This document shows, in pieces, positions 9,816 to 19,268 of a stretch of 64,000 bases of DNA (the first letter of the stretch is position 1; the number at the start of each line of letters is the position of its first letter). The position numbers and the translations under genes were made by a program. Origin of the DNA: Porticoccaceae bacterium LTM1 (GTDB lineage Bacteria; Pseudomonadota; Gammaproteobacteria; Pseudomonadales; Porticoccaceae). The DNA is taken from the NCBI GenBank assembly GCA_030252795.1, contig CP127080.1, positions 1,004,501 through 1,068,500 of the forward strand, written 5' to 3'. The notes under the pieces were generated by a model, which saw nothing but the letters and a program-made list of their open reading frames with translations, made no database searches and had not been told where the DNA came from.

Positions 9816-10631
9816 GTGTCTAAAGATAAGTACAGCATTGAGGATATGCTCTATTTGATGGAACGACTCAGGGATCCGGTAGATGGTTGTCCCTGGGACC
9901 TGAAGCAGAGCTTTGAAACTATCGTTCCATTTACCCTGGAAGAAGTTTACGAAGTGGTCGACACCATTGAACGAGGCGATTATCCGCACCTGAAAGAAGA
10001 GCTTGGGGATTTGCTGTTCCAGGTGGTGTTTTATGCGCAATTGGGTCGTGAGCAAAATCTGTTTGATTTTTCAGGTGTGGTGTCGACGCTAGTTGCAAAG
10101 CTGATATCCCGACATCCCCATGTATTTCCTGAAGGTACACTTAACAGTCGTCGAGACCCGAATTCCGATATTCAGGAAGACCAAATTAAACGAACCTGGG
10201 AAGCCCTTAAGCAGGATGAGCGGGGAACCAAGGGACGGCACGGGGTGCTGGATGATATTCCTCAAAGCTTGCCAGCCATAGTGCGAGCCCAGAAACTTCA
10301 AAAACGGGCAGCACGGGTGGGATTTGATTGGCCAGATATTGAAGGTGTTCTCGATAAAATTATTGAGGAGGCCAATGAATTAAAGCAGGCAATAGCCAGC
10401 AAGGATTCGAGTCATATCGAAGAGGAAGTAGGCGACCTGCTGTTCAGCTGTGTGAACTTGGGGCGACACTTGGGTGTTGAAAATGAAGGGGCGTTGAGGC
10501 GTACATCTAATAAATTTGAGCGCCGTTTCCGGTACATAGAAGAGTGTGCTGAAGCCGAAGGAAAATCCGTTGAACAGATGACATTAACGGAAATGGATCA
10601 ACTCTGGAACCGCGCCAAAGACCACGTTTGA
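9816..10631 (+). CDS. mazG: Nucleoside triphosphate pyrophosphohydrolase MazG
   Basis: MazG hydrolyses nucleoside triphosphates to monophosphates; in E. coli this house-cleaning activity affects ppGpp levels, fitting its place after relA. The protein has the typical duplicated fold. The first half has DGCPWDLKQSFETI and the metal-binding set EEVYEVVD with EELGDLLFQ. The second has IIEEANELKQA with EEEVGDLLFSC. The start is GTG 9816, with CGGAG about 10 bases upstream. The product is 271 residues, close to the E. coli length. Confidence 0.95.
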   Translation: MSKDKYSIEDMLYLMERLRDPVDGCPWDLKQSFETIVPFTLEEVYEVVDTIERGDYPHLKEELGDLLFQVVFYAQLGREQNLFDFSGVVSTLVAKLISRHPHVFPEGTLNSRRDPNSDIQEDQIKRTWEALKQDERGTKGRHGVLDDIPQSLPAIVRAQKLQKRAARVGFDWPDIEGVLDKIIEEANELKQAIASKDSSHIEEEVGDLLFSCVNLGRHLGVENEGALRRTSNKFERRFRYIEECAEAEGKSVEQMTLTEMDQLWNRAKDHV

Positions 10632-10735
10632 TATATGGCTATTGTGAAGGGCCAACAATAACGGTAAGATCGGCGGTTTTTCGCGTTTATTGGCATCTCA
10701 TCCCGGCATTTCCTCGGGCGTTGGATGCATATTAG

Positions 10736-11398
<663 letters not shown>

Positions 11399-11423
11399 TT
11401 GTCAGCAAAATGAATGTAGCTAG

Positions 11424-11452
11424 AATAGGCCCATTACGGGCCTATTTTTTTA
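11424..11452 (+). terminator. Intrinsic terminator after adk
   Basis: A perfect 9-bp stem (AATAGGCCC with GGGCCTATT) around a 5-base loop is followed by a run of T. It isolates adk from hemH. Confidence 0.92.
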
Positions 11453-11488
11453 TCTGGCTATTTTTTATCTGAAAAAGGGAAGCAAACG

Positions 11489-12499
11489 ATGCAACCGGCT
11501 CAACCTGAATCAGCTGTTATCCTGATGAACCTAGGAACTCCTGAAAGTCCAGATGCAAAATCAGTGGGGAGATTTTTAAAAGAGTTTCTGTCCGACCCCA
11601 GAGTTGTTGAGGCGCCCAGGGTAATTTGGTTGCCAGTGCTCAATGGTATTATTGTGCCCAGACGTTCACGTCGGGTTGCAGAGCTGTATCGCTCCATTTG
11701 GACTGAAAGCGGTTCGCCGATTCGTGCAATAACCGAGCGACAGGTTGATGCACTTCAGCAAGTATTTTTGGAAAGTTATGGTGAAAGTGCTCCGCGAGTA
11801 ACTTACGCCATGACTTATGGTTCACCCTCATTGAAAAATACAGTGATGCAGTTGCGCGAACAGGGCATTGAAAGAATTGTCTTGCTGCCTTTGTATCCAC
11901 AGTACTCCGGTTCTACGACTGGGGCGATTTACGATCAGTTAGCTGATATTTTTCGTGTCTCCCGTGATGTGCCCGATATACAAGTTATTAAGCACTATTT
12001 TTCTCACCCTGCTTATGTCCAGGCACTCAAACTCACTATCGAACAACATTGGCAGGAATATGGACGCAATGAGAGGTTGTTGATGTCCTTTCACGGGGTG
12101 CCTAAATCCTATATCGATAAAGGTGACCCCTATTATCAGCACTGTAAAAGTACTGCTGAAGCTGTAGCGTCTGAGTTGGGCTTATTACCAGATGAGTGGG
12201 CCTTCAGTTTTCAATCTCGTTTCGGGCCTAAAGAGTGGGTAAAACCCTATACAGATGTGTTGTTGGATGAGTGGCTGGAGTTGGGGGTTAAAAGTGTCGA
12301 TATTATTAGCCCTGCATTTGCCGCTGACTGTTTGGAGACTCTGGAAGAGCTGGAAGTAGAGGTTAAAGAGCAGTTTTTGAATGGGGGTGGGGAGTGTTAC
12401 CGTTTTATTTCTTGCCTGAATGATTCGGAAGTACATATCGAGATGATGAAAAAAGTTATCACGGACCAGTTCAGTGGCTTTTTACAACTCTCCAGTTAA
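11489..12499 (+). CDS. hemH: Ferrochelatase
   Basis: Ferrochelatase inserts Fe2+ into protoporphyrin IX, the last step of haem synthesis. Family motifs include the N-terminal AVILMNLGTPESPD, the metal-site histidine segment LLMSFHGVPKSYIDKGDPY and the C-terminal SPAFAADCLETLEEL, which holds the conserved glutamates. The product is 336 residues. An AAGGGAAG ribosome site lies upstream of the ATG. The local haem demand is clear from the multihaem cytochrome elsewhere in the window, but the two loci are not linked. Confidence 0.95.
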   Translation: MQPAQPESAVILMNLGTPESPDAKSVGRFLKEFLSDPRVVEAPRVIWLPVLNGIIVPRRSRRVAELYRSIWTESGSPIRAITERQVDALQQVFLESYGESAPRVTYAMTYGSPSLKNTVMQLREQGIERIVLLPLYPQYSGSTTGAIYDQLADIFRVSRDVPDIQVIKHYFSHPAYVQALKLTIEQHWQEYGRNERLLMSFHGVPKSYIDKGDPYYQHCKSTAEAVASELGLLPDEWAFSFQSRFGPKEWVKPYTDVLLDEWLELGVKSVDIISPAFAADCLETLEELEVEVKEQFLNGGGECYRFISCLNDSEVHIEMMKKVITDQFSGFLQLSS

Positions 12500-12760
12500 C
12501 CAATTTATACACCTGGATTTGCTTTCGGGTATTTAATGTTTTTGCATAAGAAGTATGAGTTTTTTGATTTTTGAACGTTAAAAATGATTAAAACGAGCAA
12601 ATTGAATAAAAAAGTTGAATTTTTATTAAAAAAAACCGGCTAATTACTGGAAAAATATATTTTATTGCTTAAAATTTACACAAACCCACCGGTGGAAGCT
12701 ACCGCAAAGCAGTCGGGTTGATTTTTTTGCTGACGATATAAGTACTGAGGAGAAAACAAC

Positions 12761-13696
12761 ATGGCAGCAGCCGCTAAAAAAACTTCTGCGAAGAAGACCA
12801 CACGTAAAGCTCCCGCCAAACCGAGAGCGACCGCCAAAAAGACCGTTGCGTCTTCAGCCGCCAAGGCAATGGCAGCAGCTCAAAAAGACGTTAAGGCAAT
12901 CAGCTCACGTCTGACAACTGCCCGCGCTAAAGCTAAAACCCTGCGTGGACAAATTGCCCAGAAATCTACTAAAGCCCGTGAAGCCGCGCTGATCAAAGTG
13001 CGCGCTGACATCAAGAGCGGTGCAGCCCAATTGGAAGAAGCTCGTGCCAAGCTGAATCAGGTAAAAGTCGAAGCCCAAATGGAAAAAGTAAACGCTACTG
13101 TTGAAGCTGCCAAGAAAAAAGCAGCTGACAAAGTGGCGCAGATGGAGAAGCAGCTGGCAGCCAAAGCCAAGTCTGACCTGGACAAAGCAGTTGCTAAATT
13201 CAAAGCTGCTTTTGAGAAAAAGGCCGCAACTGCCAATGCCAAGAAAGTTAAGGCTGCAGCCAAGAAAGCTGACATGGCTGTAAAAGCTGCCGAGAAGAAA
13301 GCAAGTGCACAGGCAAAAGCTGTCGCCAAGAAAGCTGCCGCTCCGAAGAAAGCTGCACCCAAGAAAGCAGCTGGTAAGCGTGGTCGTCCGGCCAAAGCCG
13401 CTACTGCAGCTGCCAAGGCTCCTGCTAAAGCACCTGCCAAGAAGGCAGCTGCCAAGCGTGGTCGTCCGGCTAAAGCCGCCACTGCCAAGAAGGCACCAGC
13501 CAAGCGCGGTCGTCCAGCTAAAGCTGCCACTGCCAAGAAGGCACCAGCCAAGCGCGGCCGTCCGGCTAAAGCTGCTCCCGCTGCCAAGGCACCAGCCAAG
13601 CGCGGTCGTCCAGCTAAAGCTGCCACTGCCAAGAAGGCACCAGCCAAGCGCGGTCGTCCGCCTAAGGCTGCAGCAGCTGCTCCAGCCGAGTCCTGA
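12761..13696 (+). CDS. algP: Histone H1-like / AlgP-type nucleoid protein
   Basis: This very basic protein of Lys, Ala and Pro resembles Pseudomonas AlgP (AlgR3) and the C-terminal tail of eukaryotic histone H1. It probably binds DNA nonspecifically and shapes the nucleoid. Residues 1-40 are a basic tail. About 40-190 form an Ala/Lys/Glu-rich region likely to be a long coiled coil. From about 205 to the end there are six copies of KRGRP(A/P)KA, an AT-hook-like core. The 260 bases upstream are strikingly AT-rich and hold the likely promoter. The gene name follows AlgP architecture; orthology within the alginate system is not shown. Confidence 0.8.
   Translation: MAAAAKKTSAKKTTRKAPAKPRATAKKTVASSAAKAMAAAQKDVKAISSRLTTARAKAKTLRGQIAQKSTKAREAALIKVRADIKSGAAQLEEARAKLNQVKVEAQMEKVNATVEAAKKKAADKVAQMEKQLAAKAKSDLDKAVAKFKAAFEKKAATANAKKVKAAAKKADMAVKAAEKKASAQAKAVAKKAAAPKKAAPKKAAGKRGRPAKAATAAAKAPAKAPAKKAAAKRGRPAKAATAKKAPAKRGRPAKAATAKKAPAKRGRPAKAAPAAKAPAKRGRPAKAATAKKAPAKRGRPPKAAAAAPAES
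13376..13669 (+). repeat. 48-bp tandem repeats encoding KRGRP units inside the algP-like gene
   Basis: The codon for the first Lys of each KRGRP unit is at 13376, 13454, 13502, 13550, 13598 and 13646. The last five are spaced exactly 48 bases (16 codons) apart and are almost identical in sequence. The first spacer is 78 bases. Such an array can gain or lose units by slippage or recombination. Confidence 0.92.
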
Positions 13697-13754
13697 TCTG
13701 ACTTGGTCATAAAATAGCGGCGCTGGCGTTCTTTTCGACGCGTCAAACCGTTAG

Positions 13755-13790
13755 AATCCCCCGGTAACTCTGTTCCGGGGGATTTTTTTT
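13755..13790 (+). terminator. Intrinsic terminator after the algP-like gene, overlapping the tsaB start
   Basis: A perfect 10-bp stem (AATCCCCCGG with CCGGGGGATT) with a 10-base loop is followed by eight T. The last two T of the tract are the first two bases of the proposed TTG start of tsaB at 13789, and the GGGGGA of the 3' arm sits where its ribosome site would be. Confidence 0.9.
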
Positions 13791-14487
13791 GTCTGTCATA
13801 CTTGCTATCGATACCTCTACCAATGCCTGTTCAGCTGCGTTGTTGAATAAAGGTGAACTGATTCAGGAAATTTCCCTAGAGCCTCGCTCTCACACCAAGC
13901 TCCTTTTGGGAATGGTGGATAAAGTACTGTCATCTGCACAGCTCACGGTGGCACAGCTTGATGCCATTGCTTATACCTCAGGGCCCGGTTCTTTTACTGG
14001 CCTTCGTATTGGCATGGGGGTTGTGCAAGGGCTGGCATTTGGGGCTGATCTGCCGGTAGTGGGAATTTCAACCTTACAGGCGCTCTCTCTGGGTGCTGTA
14101 AAAAGCTGTGAACTGGAAACTGGCCAGTTAATTCTTCCCGCCTTTGATGCCCGTATGGGAGAAATCTACTGGGGGGGGTACCGTGTAGACAAAACTGGAT
14201 CTGTGGTAGCTGAATGCAATGATCAGCTCACTACGCCGGAATTGGTAGGTGGCAATCTATCGGATGAGTCGGGAATCATTGGTGTTGGTGAGGGTTGGCA
14301 GTTTGAGTCCGAATTCCCCGTTCAACCAGTAAAAGTGGTCGTAGATCTTATGCCGGAGGCAAAGGACGTTGCTTTGTTGGCCGAGCCTTTGGTTAAACAA
14401 GGAAAAGTGGTGCCAATTGAGCAGGCTGAACTGGTCTACTTGCGTGATACCGTTTCCTGGAAAAAACGAGAAAAACTAAGGAAATAA
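13789..14487 (+). CDS. tsaB: tRNA t6A37 biosynthesis protein TsaB
   Basis: TsaB is the ASKHA-fold partner of TsaD, needed for the threonylcarbamoyladenosine modification at position 37 of ANN-decoding tRNAs. The N-terminus (ILAIDTSTNACSAAL) and the segment AYTSGPGSFTGLRIGMG are the family signatures. No ATG or GTG fits the expected N-terminus; TTG 13789 gives MSVILAIDTST, which matches homologues. The GGGGGA of the terminator stem lies about 8 bases upstream. The product is 232 residues. The gene is followed 5 bases later by uppP. Confidence 0.9.
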   Translation: MSVILAIDTSTNACSAALLNKGELIQEISLEPRSHTKLLLGMVDKVLSSAQLTVAQLDAIAYTSGPGSFTGLRIGMGVVQGLAFGADLPVVGISTLQALSLGAVKSCELETGQLILPAFDARMGEIYWGGYRVDKTGSVVAECNDQLTTPELVGGNLSDESGIIGVGEGWQFESEFPVQPVKVVVDLMPEAKDVALLAEPLVKQGKVVPIEQAELVYLRDTVSWKKREKLRK

Positions 14488-14492
14488 GCAGT

Positions 14493-15290
14493 ATGGAAAT
14501 GTTTCAGGTCATTATTTTGGCCATTATCCAGGGGTTGTCTGAGTTTTTGCCCATCTCAAGTTCCGCCCACCTGATATTGCCTCACGATTTAATGGGGTGG
14601 CAGGATCAGGGATTGGCATTTGATGTTGCCGTTCATGTTGGCTCACTTACCGCAGTGATTCTCTATTTTCGTCACGATCTGGCTAATCTCATCAGTGCCT
14701 TTTATGCAAGCACAGTAAAAAGACAACACAGCGCGGAGAGTCGCCTCTGTTGGTATATAGTGTTGGGAACGATCCCGGTTGGACTGTGTGGATTACTGTT
14801 TGCCGGTCTGATTGAGACACATTTACGCTCTGTCCTGGTTATAGCAGCTACAACCATAATTTTTGGTGCGCTATTGGGAATTGCAGATCACCGTGCCCAC
14901 GAAAGTCATGGAATGGACAAACTGAGTTGGCGCTCGGCACTTTTTGTGGGAATCGCCCAGGCATTTGCCCTGATTCCGGGAACATCCCGTTCCGGTGTCA
15001 CAATGACTGCAGCATTGGCTCTGGGATTTGATCGGGTAACTGCAGCGCGTTTTTCTTTTTTACTCTCTATTCCGGTTATTGTCCTCAGTGGTGGATACGA
15101 GGCTGTGAAACTGCTGGAGCAGCCCAGTCAGCCGTGGCTGGAAGTAGGTATTGGGGCGCTATTATCCGGGGTTACCGCATATATCTGTATCGCGCTGTTT
15201 TTAAAATGGATTGAGCGCATTGGAATGATGCCTTTTGTCTGGTATCGCATGGCGCTGGGCGCTGTTCTGTTGTGGGTTGCATTTTCTTGA
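14493..15290 (+). CDS. uppP: Undecaprenyl-diphosphatase UppP (BacA)
   Basis: This inner-membrane phosphatase recycles the undecaprenyl carrier for peptidoglycan and other envelope polymers and gives bacitracin resistance when abundant. The active-site motifs GLSEFLPISSSAHL (about 14-27) and PGTSRSGVTM (about 166-175) are intact, and the rest is a series of hydrophobic helices. At 265 residues it is of normal length. It starts with ATG after AAGGAAA, 5 bases after tsaB. Confidence 0.95.
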   Translation: MEMFQVIILAIIQGLSEFLPISSSAHLILPHDLMGWQDQGLAFDVAVHVGSLTAVILYFRHDLANLISAFYASTVKRQHSAESRLCWYIVLGTIPVGLCGLLFAGLIETHLRSVLVIAATTIIFGALLGIADHRAHESHGMDKLSWRSALFVGIAQAFALIPGTSRSGVTMTAALALGFDRVTAARFSFLLSIPVIVLSGGYEAVKLLEQPSQPWLEVGIGALLSGVTAYICIALFLKWIERIGMMPFVWYRMALGAVLLWVAFS

Positions 15291-15300
15291 GGTGAAAACG

Positions 15301-16194
15301 ATGAAAGTTGCATTTTTGGGTTTGGGGGTTATGGGTTACCCCATGGCCAGACATTTGAAACAGGCGGGTTTGGATGTCACCGTCTACAACCGAACAATTG
15401 CCAAGGCGGAGAGTTGGGTAAAAGAGTTTGGTGGTAACTTTGCCGCAACCCCAAAACAGGCGGCAGAAGGCGCAGAAATCGTTTTTGCTTGTGTTGGCAA
15501 TGACAACGATGTGCGTGAAGTAACCTTGGGTGATGATGGTGCCTTTCATGGTATGAAGCCGGGGACTCTCTTTGTCGATCACACCACTGCGTCAGCACAG
15601 TTGGCTCGTGAATTGGATAAGGAAGCTCTGCGTCTAGGATTGCGTTTCATTGATGCTCCGGTTTCCGGTGGCCAGGCTGGCGCGGAAAATGGTGTGTTGA
15701 CCATTATGTGTGGTGGCGAGCAGGCGGATTTTGATTGCGCCCGCCCCGTAATGTCACATTACGCTCGCGATGCGGCATTGCTTGGACCAGCCGGCAGTGG
15801 GCAGCTTACTAAAATGGCAAATCAGATTTGTATTGCCGGGGTAGTGCAGGGACTGGCGGAAGCCATCCATTTTGTTCAGGGTGCTGGCCTGGATGGAGAG
15901 CGAGTGTTTCCGTTGATTTCACAAGGGGCAGCTGGCTCCTGGCAGATGGAAAATCGTCATAAGACCATGCTCAACGGGGAGTATGATTTCGGTTTCGCCG
16001 TGGACTGGATGCGTAAGGATCTGGGCATTGTTTTAAACGAAGCTCGTGATCGTGGCGTTAACCTGCCGCTGACTGCTCTGGTGGATCAGTTTTACGCCGA
16101 AGTACAACAAATGGGCGGCAATCGCTGGGATACATCCAGTTTGCTGGCACGCTTGAAGTTGCCAGCCTTGCAATCCGGCGACAGGTCTGAATAA
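15301..16194 (+). CDS. NAD(P)-dependent beta-hydroxyacid dehydrogenase (3-hydroxyisobutyrate dehydrogenase family)
   Basis: The protein reduces or oxidises a small 3-hydroxy acid, for example 3-hydroxyisobutyrate, tartronate semialdehyde or succinic semialdehyde. It has the N-terminal Rossmann motif [10 protein letters not shown] (about 7-16), the substrate motif [14 protein letters not shown], and [11 protein letters not shown], which carries the catalytic Lys. ATG 15301 has a GAGGTG ribosome site and starts the family-typical MKVAFLGLG; a longer in-frame extension into uppP is not needed. The product is 297 residues. Substrate cannot be told from sequence. It is likely co-transcribed with uppP. 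Confidence 0.9.
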   Translation: MKVAFLGLGVMGYPMARHLKQAGLDVTVYNRTIAKAESWVKEFGGNFAATPKQAAEGAEIVFACVGNDNDVREVTLGDDGAFHGMKPGTLFVDHTTASAQLARELDKEALRLGLRFIDAPVSGGQAGAENGVLTIMCGGEQADFDCARPVMSHYARDAALLGPAGSGQLTKMANQICIAGVVQGLAEAIHFVQGAGLDGERVFPLISQGAAGSWQMENRHKTMLNGEYDFGFAVDWMRKDLGIVLNEARDRGVNLPLTALVDQFYAEVQQMGGNRWDTSSLLARLKLPALQSGDRSE

Positions 16195-16256
16195 TTCAGT
16201 GTGCTGCATCAGATTTGGTGCAGCCTCATATCTGTAGTAATAAATTTGGAATATCG

Positions 16257-17264
16257 ATGACTATTGAAACGGTTTTGACGGGAATTACCACCACAGGTAC
16301 CCCGCACCTCGGTAATTATGTAGGCGCCATCAAGCCGGCCATTGCTGCCAGTAAAAACAGTAATGTTCGCCCTTACTATTTTCTTGCCGATTTTCATGCG
16401 CTGATTAAGTGTCAGGATCCTGAGCAGGTTCAACAATCAACTCGCGAAATTGCCGCTACCTGGCTGGCGTTGGGTCTGGATACCGACAATGCTGTTTTCT
16501 ACCGTCAATCTGATATTCCTGAAATTCCAGAGCTGACCTGGCTTCTGACCTGTCAGGCAGCCAAGGGACTGATGAACCGTGCGCACGCCTATAAAGCCGC
16601 AGTGCAGGCTAATGAAGAGGCTGGCGAAGATCCGGATTATGCAGTCACTATGGGGCTGTTTAGCTACCCGGTGCTGATGGCGGCAGATATTCTGATGTTT
16701 AACGCTAACCGTGTCCCTGTTGGTAAAGACCAGATTCAACACGTTGAGATGGCTCGCGACATCGCTGCTCGTTTTAATCACCACTACGGCGAACACTTTG
16801 TGTTGCCGGAAGCGCAGGTGGATGAGCATGTTGCCGTTTTGCAAGGTCTGGATGGCCGCAAGATGAGCAAGAGTTATGGCAATACCATTCCGCTGTTCCT
16901 GGGTGAAAAGCAGCTGAAAAAGCATATCAACAAGATTAAAACGAACCTGCTGGAACCGGGTGATCCGAAAGATCCGGATACGTCGACGGTTTTCCAGATC
17001 TGGCGTGCATTTGCCACTCCCGAGCAAACAGCTCAGATGCGCAAAGAGTTTGAAAATGGTATTGCCTGGGGTGAAGCTAAAAAGCAGCTTTTTGAGTTGG
17101 TCAATGAAGAACTCAAGGAGCCTCGGGAGCGCTACAACGAGTTGATGGAAAATCCGGGCTATATCGAAGAGGTGCTCAAGAAGGGCGCTGAAAAAGCTCG
17201 CGATTACAGTGCTCCGTTCCTGGCAAAACTGCGCAGTGCAGTGGGTATTCGTCCCCTCGGTTAA
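16257..17264 (+). CDS. trpS: Tryptophanyl-tRNA synthetase
   Basis: This class I synthetase charges tRNA-Trp. The HIGH-like motif is TPHLGN (15-20) and the KMSKS motif is [13 protein letters not shown] 16257 has TTTGGA upstream and gives the normal N-terminus [11 protein letters not shown]; an extension to 16215 is unlikely. The product is 335 residues, the compact form of the enzyme. A small hairpin (GCTGCA with TGCAGC, 16203-16224) lies before the gene. Two large palindromes follow. Confidence 0.96.
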   Translation: MTIETVLTGITTTGTPHLGNYVGAIKPAIAASKNSNVRPYYFLADFHALIKCQDPEQVQQSTREIAATWLALGLDTDNAVFYRQSDIPEIPELTWLLTCQAAKGLMNRAHAYKAAVQANEEAGEDPDYAVTMGLFSYPVLMAADILMFNANRVPVGKDQIQHVEMARDIAARFNHHYGEHFVLPEAQVDEHVAVLQGLDGRKMSKSYGNTIPLFLGEKQLKKHINKIKTNLLEPGDPKDPDTSTVFQIWRAFATPEQTAQMRKEFENGIAWGEAKKQLFELVNEELKEPRERYNELMENPGYIEEVLKKGAEKARDYSAPFLAKLRSAVGIRPLG

Positions 17265-17283
17265 TGTTCGACTGTTTGAATCC

Positions 17284-17358
17284 GCCCTTACCTGACCGGA
17301 ACAGGCCTGCCCTCATATAAACACATATCGGGCAAACCTGTTCCGGTCAGGTAAGGGC
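17284..17358. repeat. Perfect 22-bp inverted repeat, 31-base loop
   Basis: The left arm 17284-17305 (GCCCTTACCTGACC...) is the exact reverse complement of 17337-17358. The loop itself contains a further GCCC/GGGC pairing. There is no T-tract, so it is not a standard terminator. It lies between convergent trpS and fghA. Confidence 0.9.
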
Positions 17359-17400
17359 TGGTTTGGGTGCTATTCGCTGGAGTTCTTTCAACCGTATTTT

Positions 17401-17472
17401 GTCATCCTGAGCGCAGCGAAGGATCTCGGTGGTTGATTTGGATCTGAGATCCTTCGCTGCGCTCAGGATGAC
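17401..17472. repeat. Perfect 27-bp inverted repeat (GTCATCCTGAGCG element)
   Basis: The arm 17401-17427 starts GTCATCCTGAGCGCAGCGAA and ends GGATCTC. It is exactly complementary to 17446-17472, with an 18-base loop. From memory, the same core (CCTGAGCG-AGCGAAGGATCT) recurs as an intergenic palindrome in many unrelated bacterial genomes. Here it lies between two convergent genes and could also stop transcription in both directions. Confidence 0.93.
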
Positions 17473-17495
17473 GGGAAATAGTTCAGGGTGACAAC

Positions 17496-18338
17496 CTAGG
17501 CTTTATCCAACTGCTCTTTGTGCCAGCGAATATGCTCTCCAATAAAGCTGGCGATGAAAAAGTAGCTGTGGTCATAACCGGGTTGCATTCGAAGTTGCAG
17601 CGGGTAGTTGATCGCATCACAAGCCGCCTGCAATAGCTCAGGTTTAAGCTGCTCTTCCAGAAAGTTGTCAGCATCTCCCTGGTCTACCAAAAGCGGTGTG
17701 CGGGTTTCAGTAGTAGCCAGTAGTGATACGGTGTCATATTGCTGCCAAGTATTTTGATCGTTGCCTAAATAACCGGATAGCGCTTTTTGTCCCCAAGGGC
17801 ATTGGGTCGGGGCGCTGATCGGCGAAAATGCTGAGGCAGACTTGAATATATTCGAGTGTTTCAGTGCAATTGTCAGTGCGCCGTGTCCACCCATTGAGTG
17901 GCCGAAAATACCCTGTTTTTCTGCGATCACTGGAAAGTGTTGTTGAACGAGTGCTGGTAGCTCCTGCACAACATAGTCGTACATGCGATAGTTTTTATTG
18001 AATGGGGGCTCGGTCGCGTTGAGATAAAAGCCTGCACCAAGACCAAAGTCATAAGCCCCATCGGGGTCATCGGGGATCTGCTCACCTCGCGGACTGGTGT
18101 CCGGTGCAACTATTGCCACACCTAGCTCACTGGCATAGCGTTGTGCACCGGCCTTTTGAACAAAGTTTTCGTCAGTACAAGTAAGTCCTGACAGCCAATA
18201 TAGTATTGGCACTGAAGTCTGCTCTGCTTGTGGAGGCAGGTAGACTGAAAAAAACATTTCACACTCCAGTACATTGGAATGGTGTCTATAGCGCAATTGG
18301 CGGCCGCCAAAGCTGCGATTTTCGGAAATCAGTTCCAT
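17496..18338 (-). CDS. fghA: S-formylglutathione hydrolase
   Basis: This esterase splits S-formylglutathione to formate and glutathione, the second step of glutathione-dependent formaldehyde removal. It has an alpha/beta-hydrolase fold with the nucleophile Ser148 in GHSMGG. The acid is probably Asp in DQGDADNF and the base His in GYDHSYFF. The N-terminal segment (GRQLRYRHHSNVLECEMFFSVYLPP) is typical of the FrmB/esterase D family. The product is 280 residues. It is the last gene of a minus-strand unit with frmA and a DMT transporter, beginning 5 bases after the transporter gene. Confidence 0.94.
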   Translation of the reverse strand: MELISENRSFGGRQLRYRHHSNVLECEMFFSVYLPPQAEQTSVPILYWLSGLTCTDENFVQKAGAQRYASELGVAIVAPDTSPRGEQIPDDPDGAYDFGLGAGFYLNATEPPFNKNYRMYDYVVQELPALVQQHFPVIAEKQGIFGHSMGGHGALTIALKHSNIFKSASAFSPISAPTQCPWGQKALSGYLGNDQNTWQQYDTVSLLATTETRTPLLVDQGDADNFLEEQLKPELLQAACDAINYPLQLRMQPGYDHSYFFIASFIGEHIRWHKEQLDKA

Positions 18339-18343
18339 TTTTT

Positions 18344-19252
18344 TTACTCCTTCACCGCGCTAGTGGAGCGTCGGTTTTGAATGATCAGGCCGCATACAAT
18401 TAATATCAGCCCAACAAGGGTAGCCGGGTGGATTGTCTCGCCAATAACGGTGGCCAGCAAAACCAGAGAAATAAATGGCGAGATAAAAATCAGGTTACTG
18501 ATCCGGGATGTATTTGTGGCCTTTTTCATGGCCATCAACCAGAGGACAAAGGTAATTCCCATTTCAAACAAGCCGACATAGCTGACCGCAAAAATGGCGG
18601 GCCAGTGGAAGGGCGGCAAGCCATCGGTATACAGACAGAGTGCGAGTGAAAAGGGCAGCGAAAGTAAAAAGGTCAGCAGCAAACTGACCACCGGGTCGCC
18701 GCTGTTACGGGTATTTATAATCCAGTAGCTGGCCCACAGCAGGGTGCTTAACAAGGCAAGGCCGACGCCCAGCGGGCTGGTTATCTCCAATGCCAGGATA
18801 TTGCCCTGCGTGGCGATAATCACTACACCGAGATAACCAATAGCACAAGCCAGCCAGTCTCTACCGTGAATAGTTTGTTTTAAAAACGGACCGGACAGTA
18901 GAGTCAGTGCTATGGCCCAGCTGTAATTGAGTGGTTGGGCCAGTGAGCCGGGCAGCAGTTCGTAGGCTTTAAAGAGCACCAGATAATAAATCAGTGGATT
19001 GATAAGCCCCAGGCTCAGATAAAGCAGTGGTCGTTGTTTTAAATGCCCCCAAAGTAGCGGTAATTTTTTCTGCACACCAGCCACAATTCCCAGTGCTACC
19101 GCAGAGGCTATGCTGGCACCAAACACCATTTGTATTGGAGTCAGGTAATTCAGGGTGATTTTGAACGCGGTGGCTACGGTGGACCACAACAGTACGGCAG
19201 CAGCGCCATACATTACTGCATGGCGCTGGTTTTTTTCGAAATGATTGTTCAA
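18344..19252 (-). CDS. DMT-superfamily EamA-type membrane transporter
   Basis: This 302-residue protein has about ten hydrophobic helices in two homologous halves (EamA domains at about 15-145 and 160-290), as in drug/metabolite exporters. The first helix contains the family-like AAVLLWSTVATAFKI. It lies 16 bases after frmA and 5 bases before fghA, so it is almost certainly in the formaldehyde operon. Export of a toxic aldehyde, a thiol adduct or an amino acid is possible, but the family is too broad to name a substrate. Confidence 0.88.
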   Translation of the reverse strand: MNNHFEKNQRHAVMYGAAAVLLWSTVATAFKITLNYLTPIQMVFGASIASAVALGIVAGVQKKLPLLWGHLKQRPLLYLSLGLINPLIYYLVLFKAYELLPGSLAQPLNYSWAIALTLLSGPFLKQTIHGRDWLACAIGYLGVVIIATQGNILALEITSPLGVGLALLSTLLWASYWIINTRNSGDPVVSLLLTFLLSLPFSLALCLYTDGLPPFHWPAIFAVSYVGLFEMGITFVLWLMAMKKATNTSRISNLIFISPFISLVLLATVIGETIHPATLVGLILIVCGLIIQNRRSTSAVKE

Positions 19253-19268
19253 ATTAGTCTGTCGCCTA

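Noticed and set aside
13057-13746. Minus-strand Ala/Gly/Arg-rich frame opposite the algP-like repeats
   Set aside because: The repetitive GCC/AAG codon pattern keeps several frames open. The plus-strand reading has a ribosome site and a known architecture.
16203-16224. Small hairpin before trpS as a possible tryptophan-sensing attenuator
   Set aside because: The stem is only 6 bp, no leader peptide with Trp codons or T-run is visible, so there is no support for attenuation.
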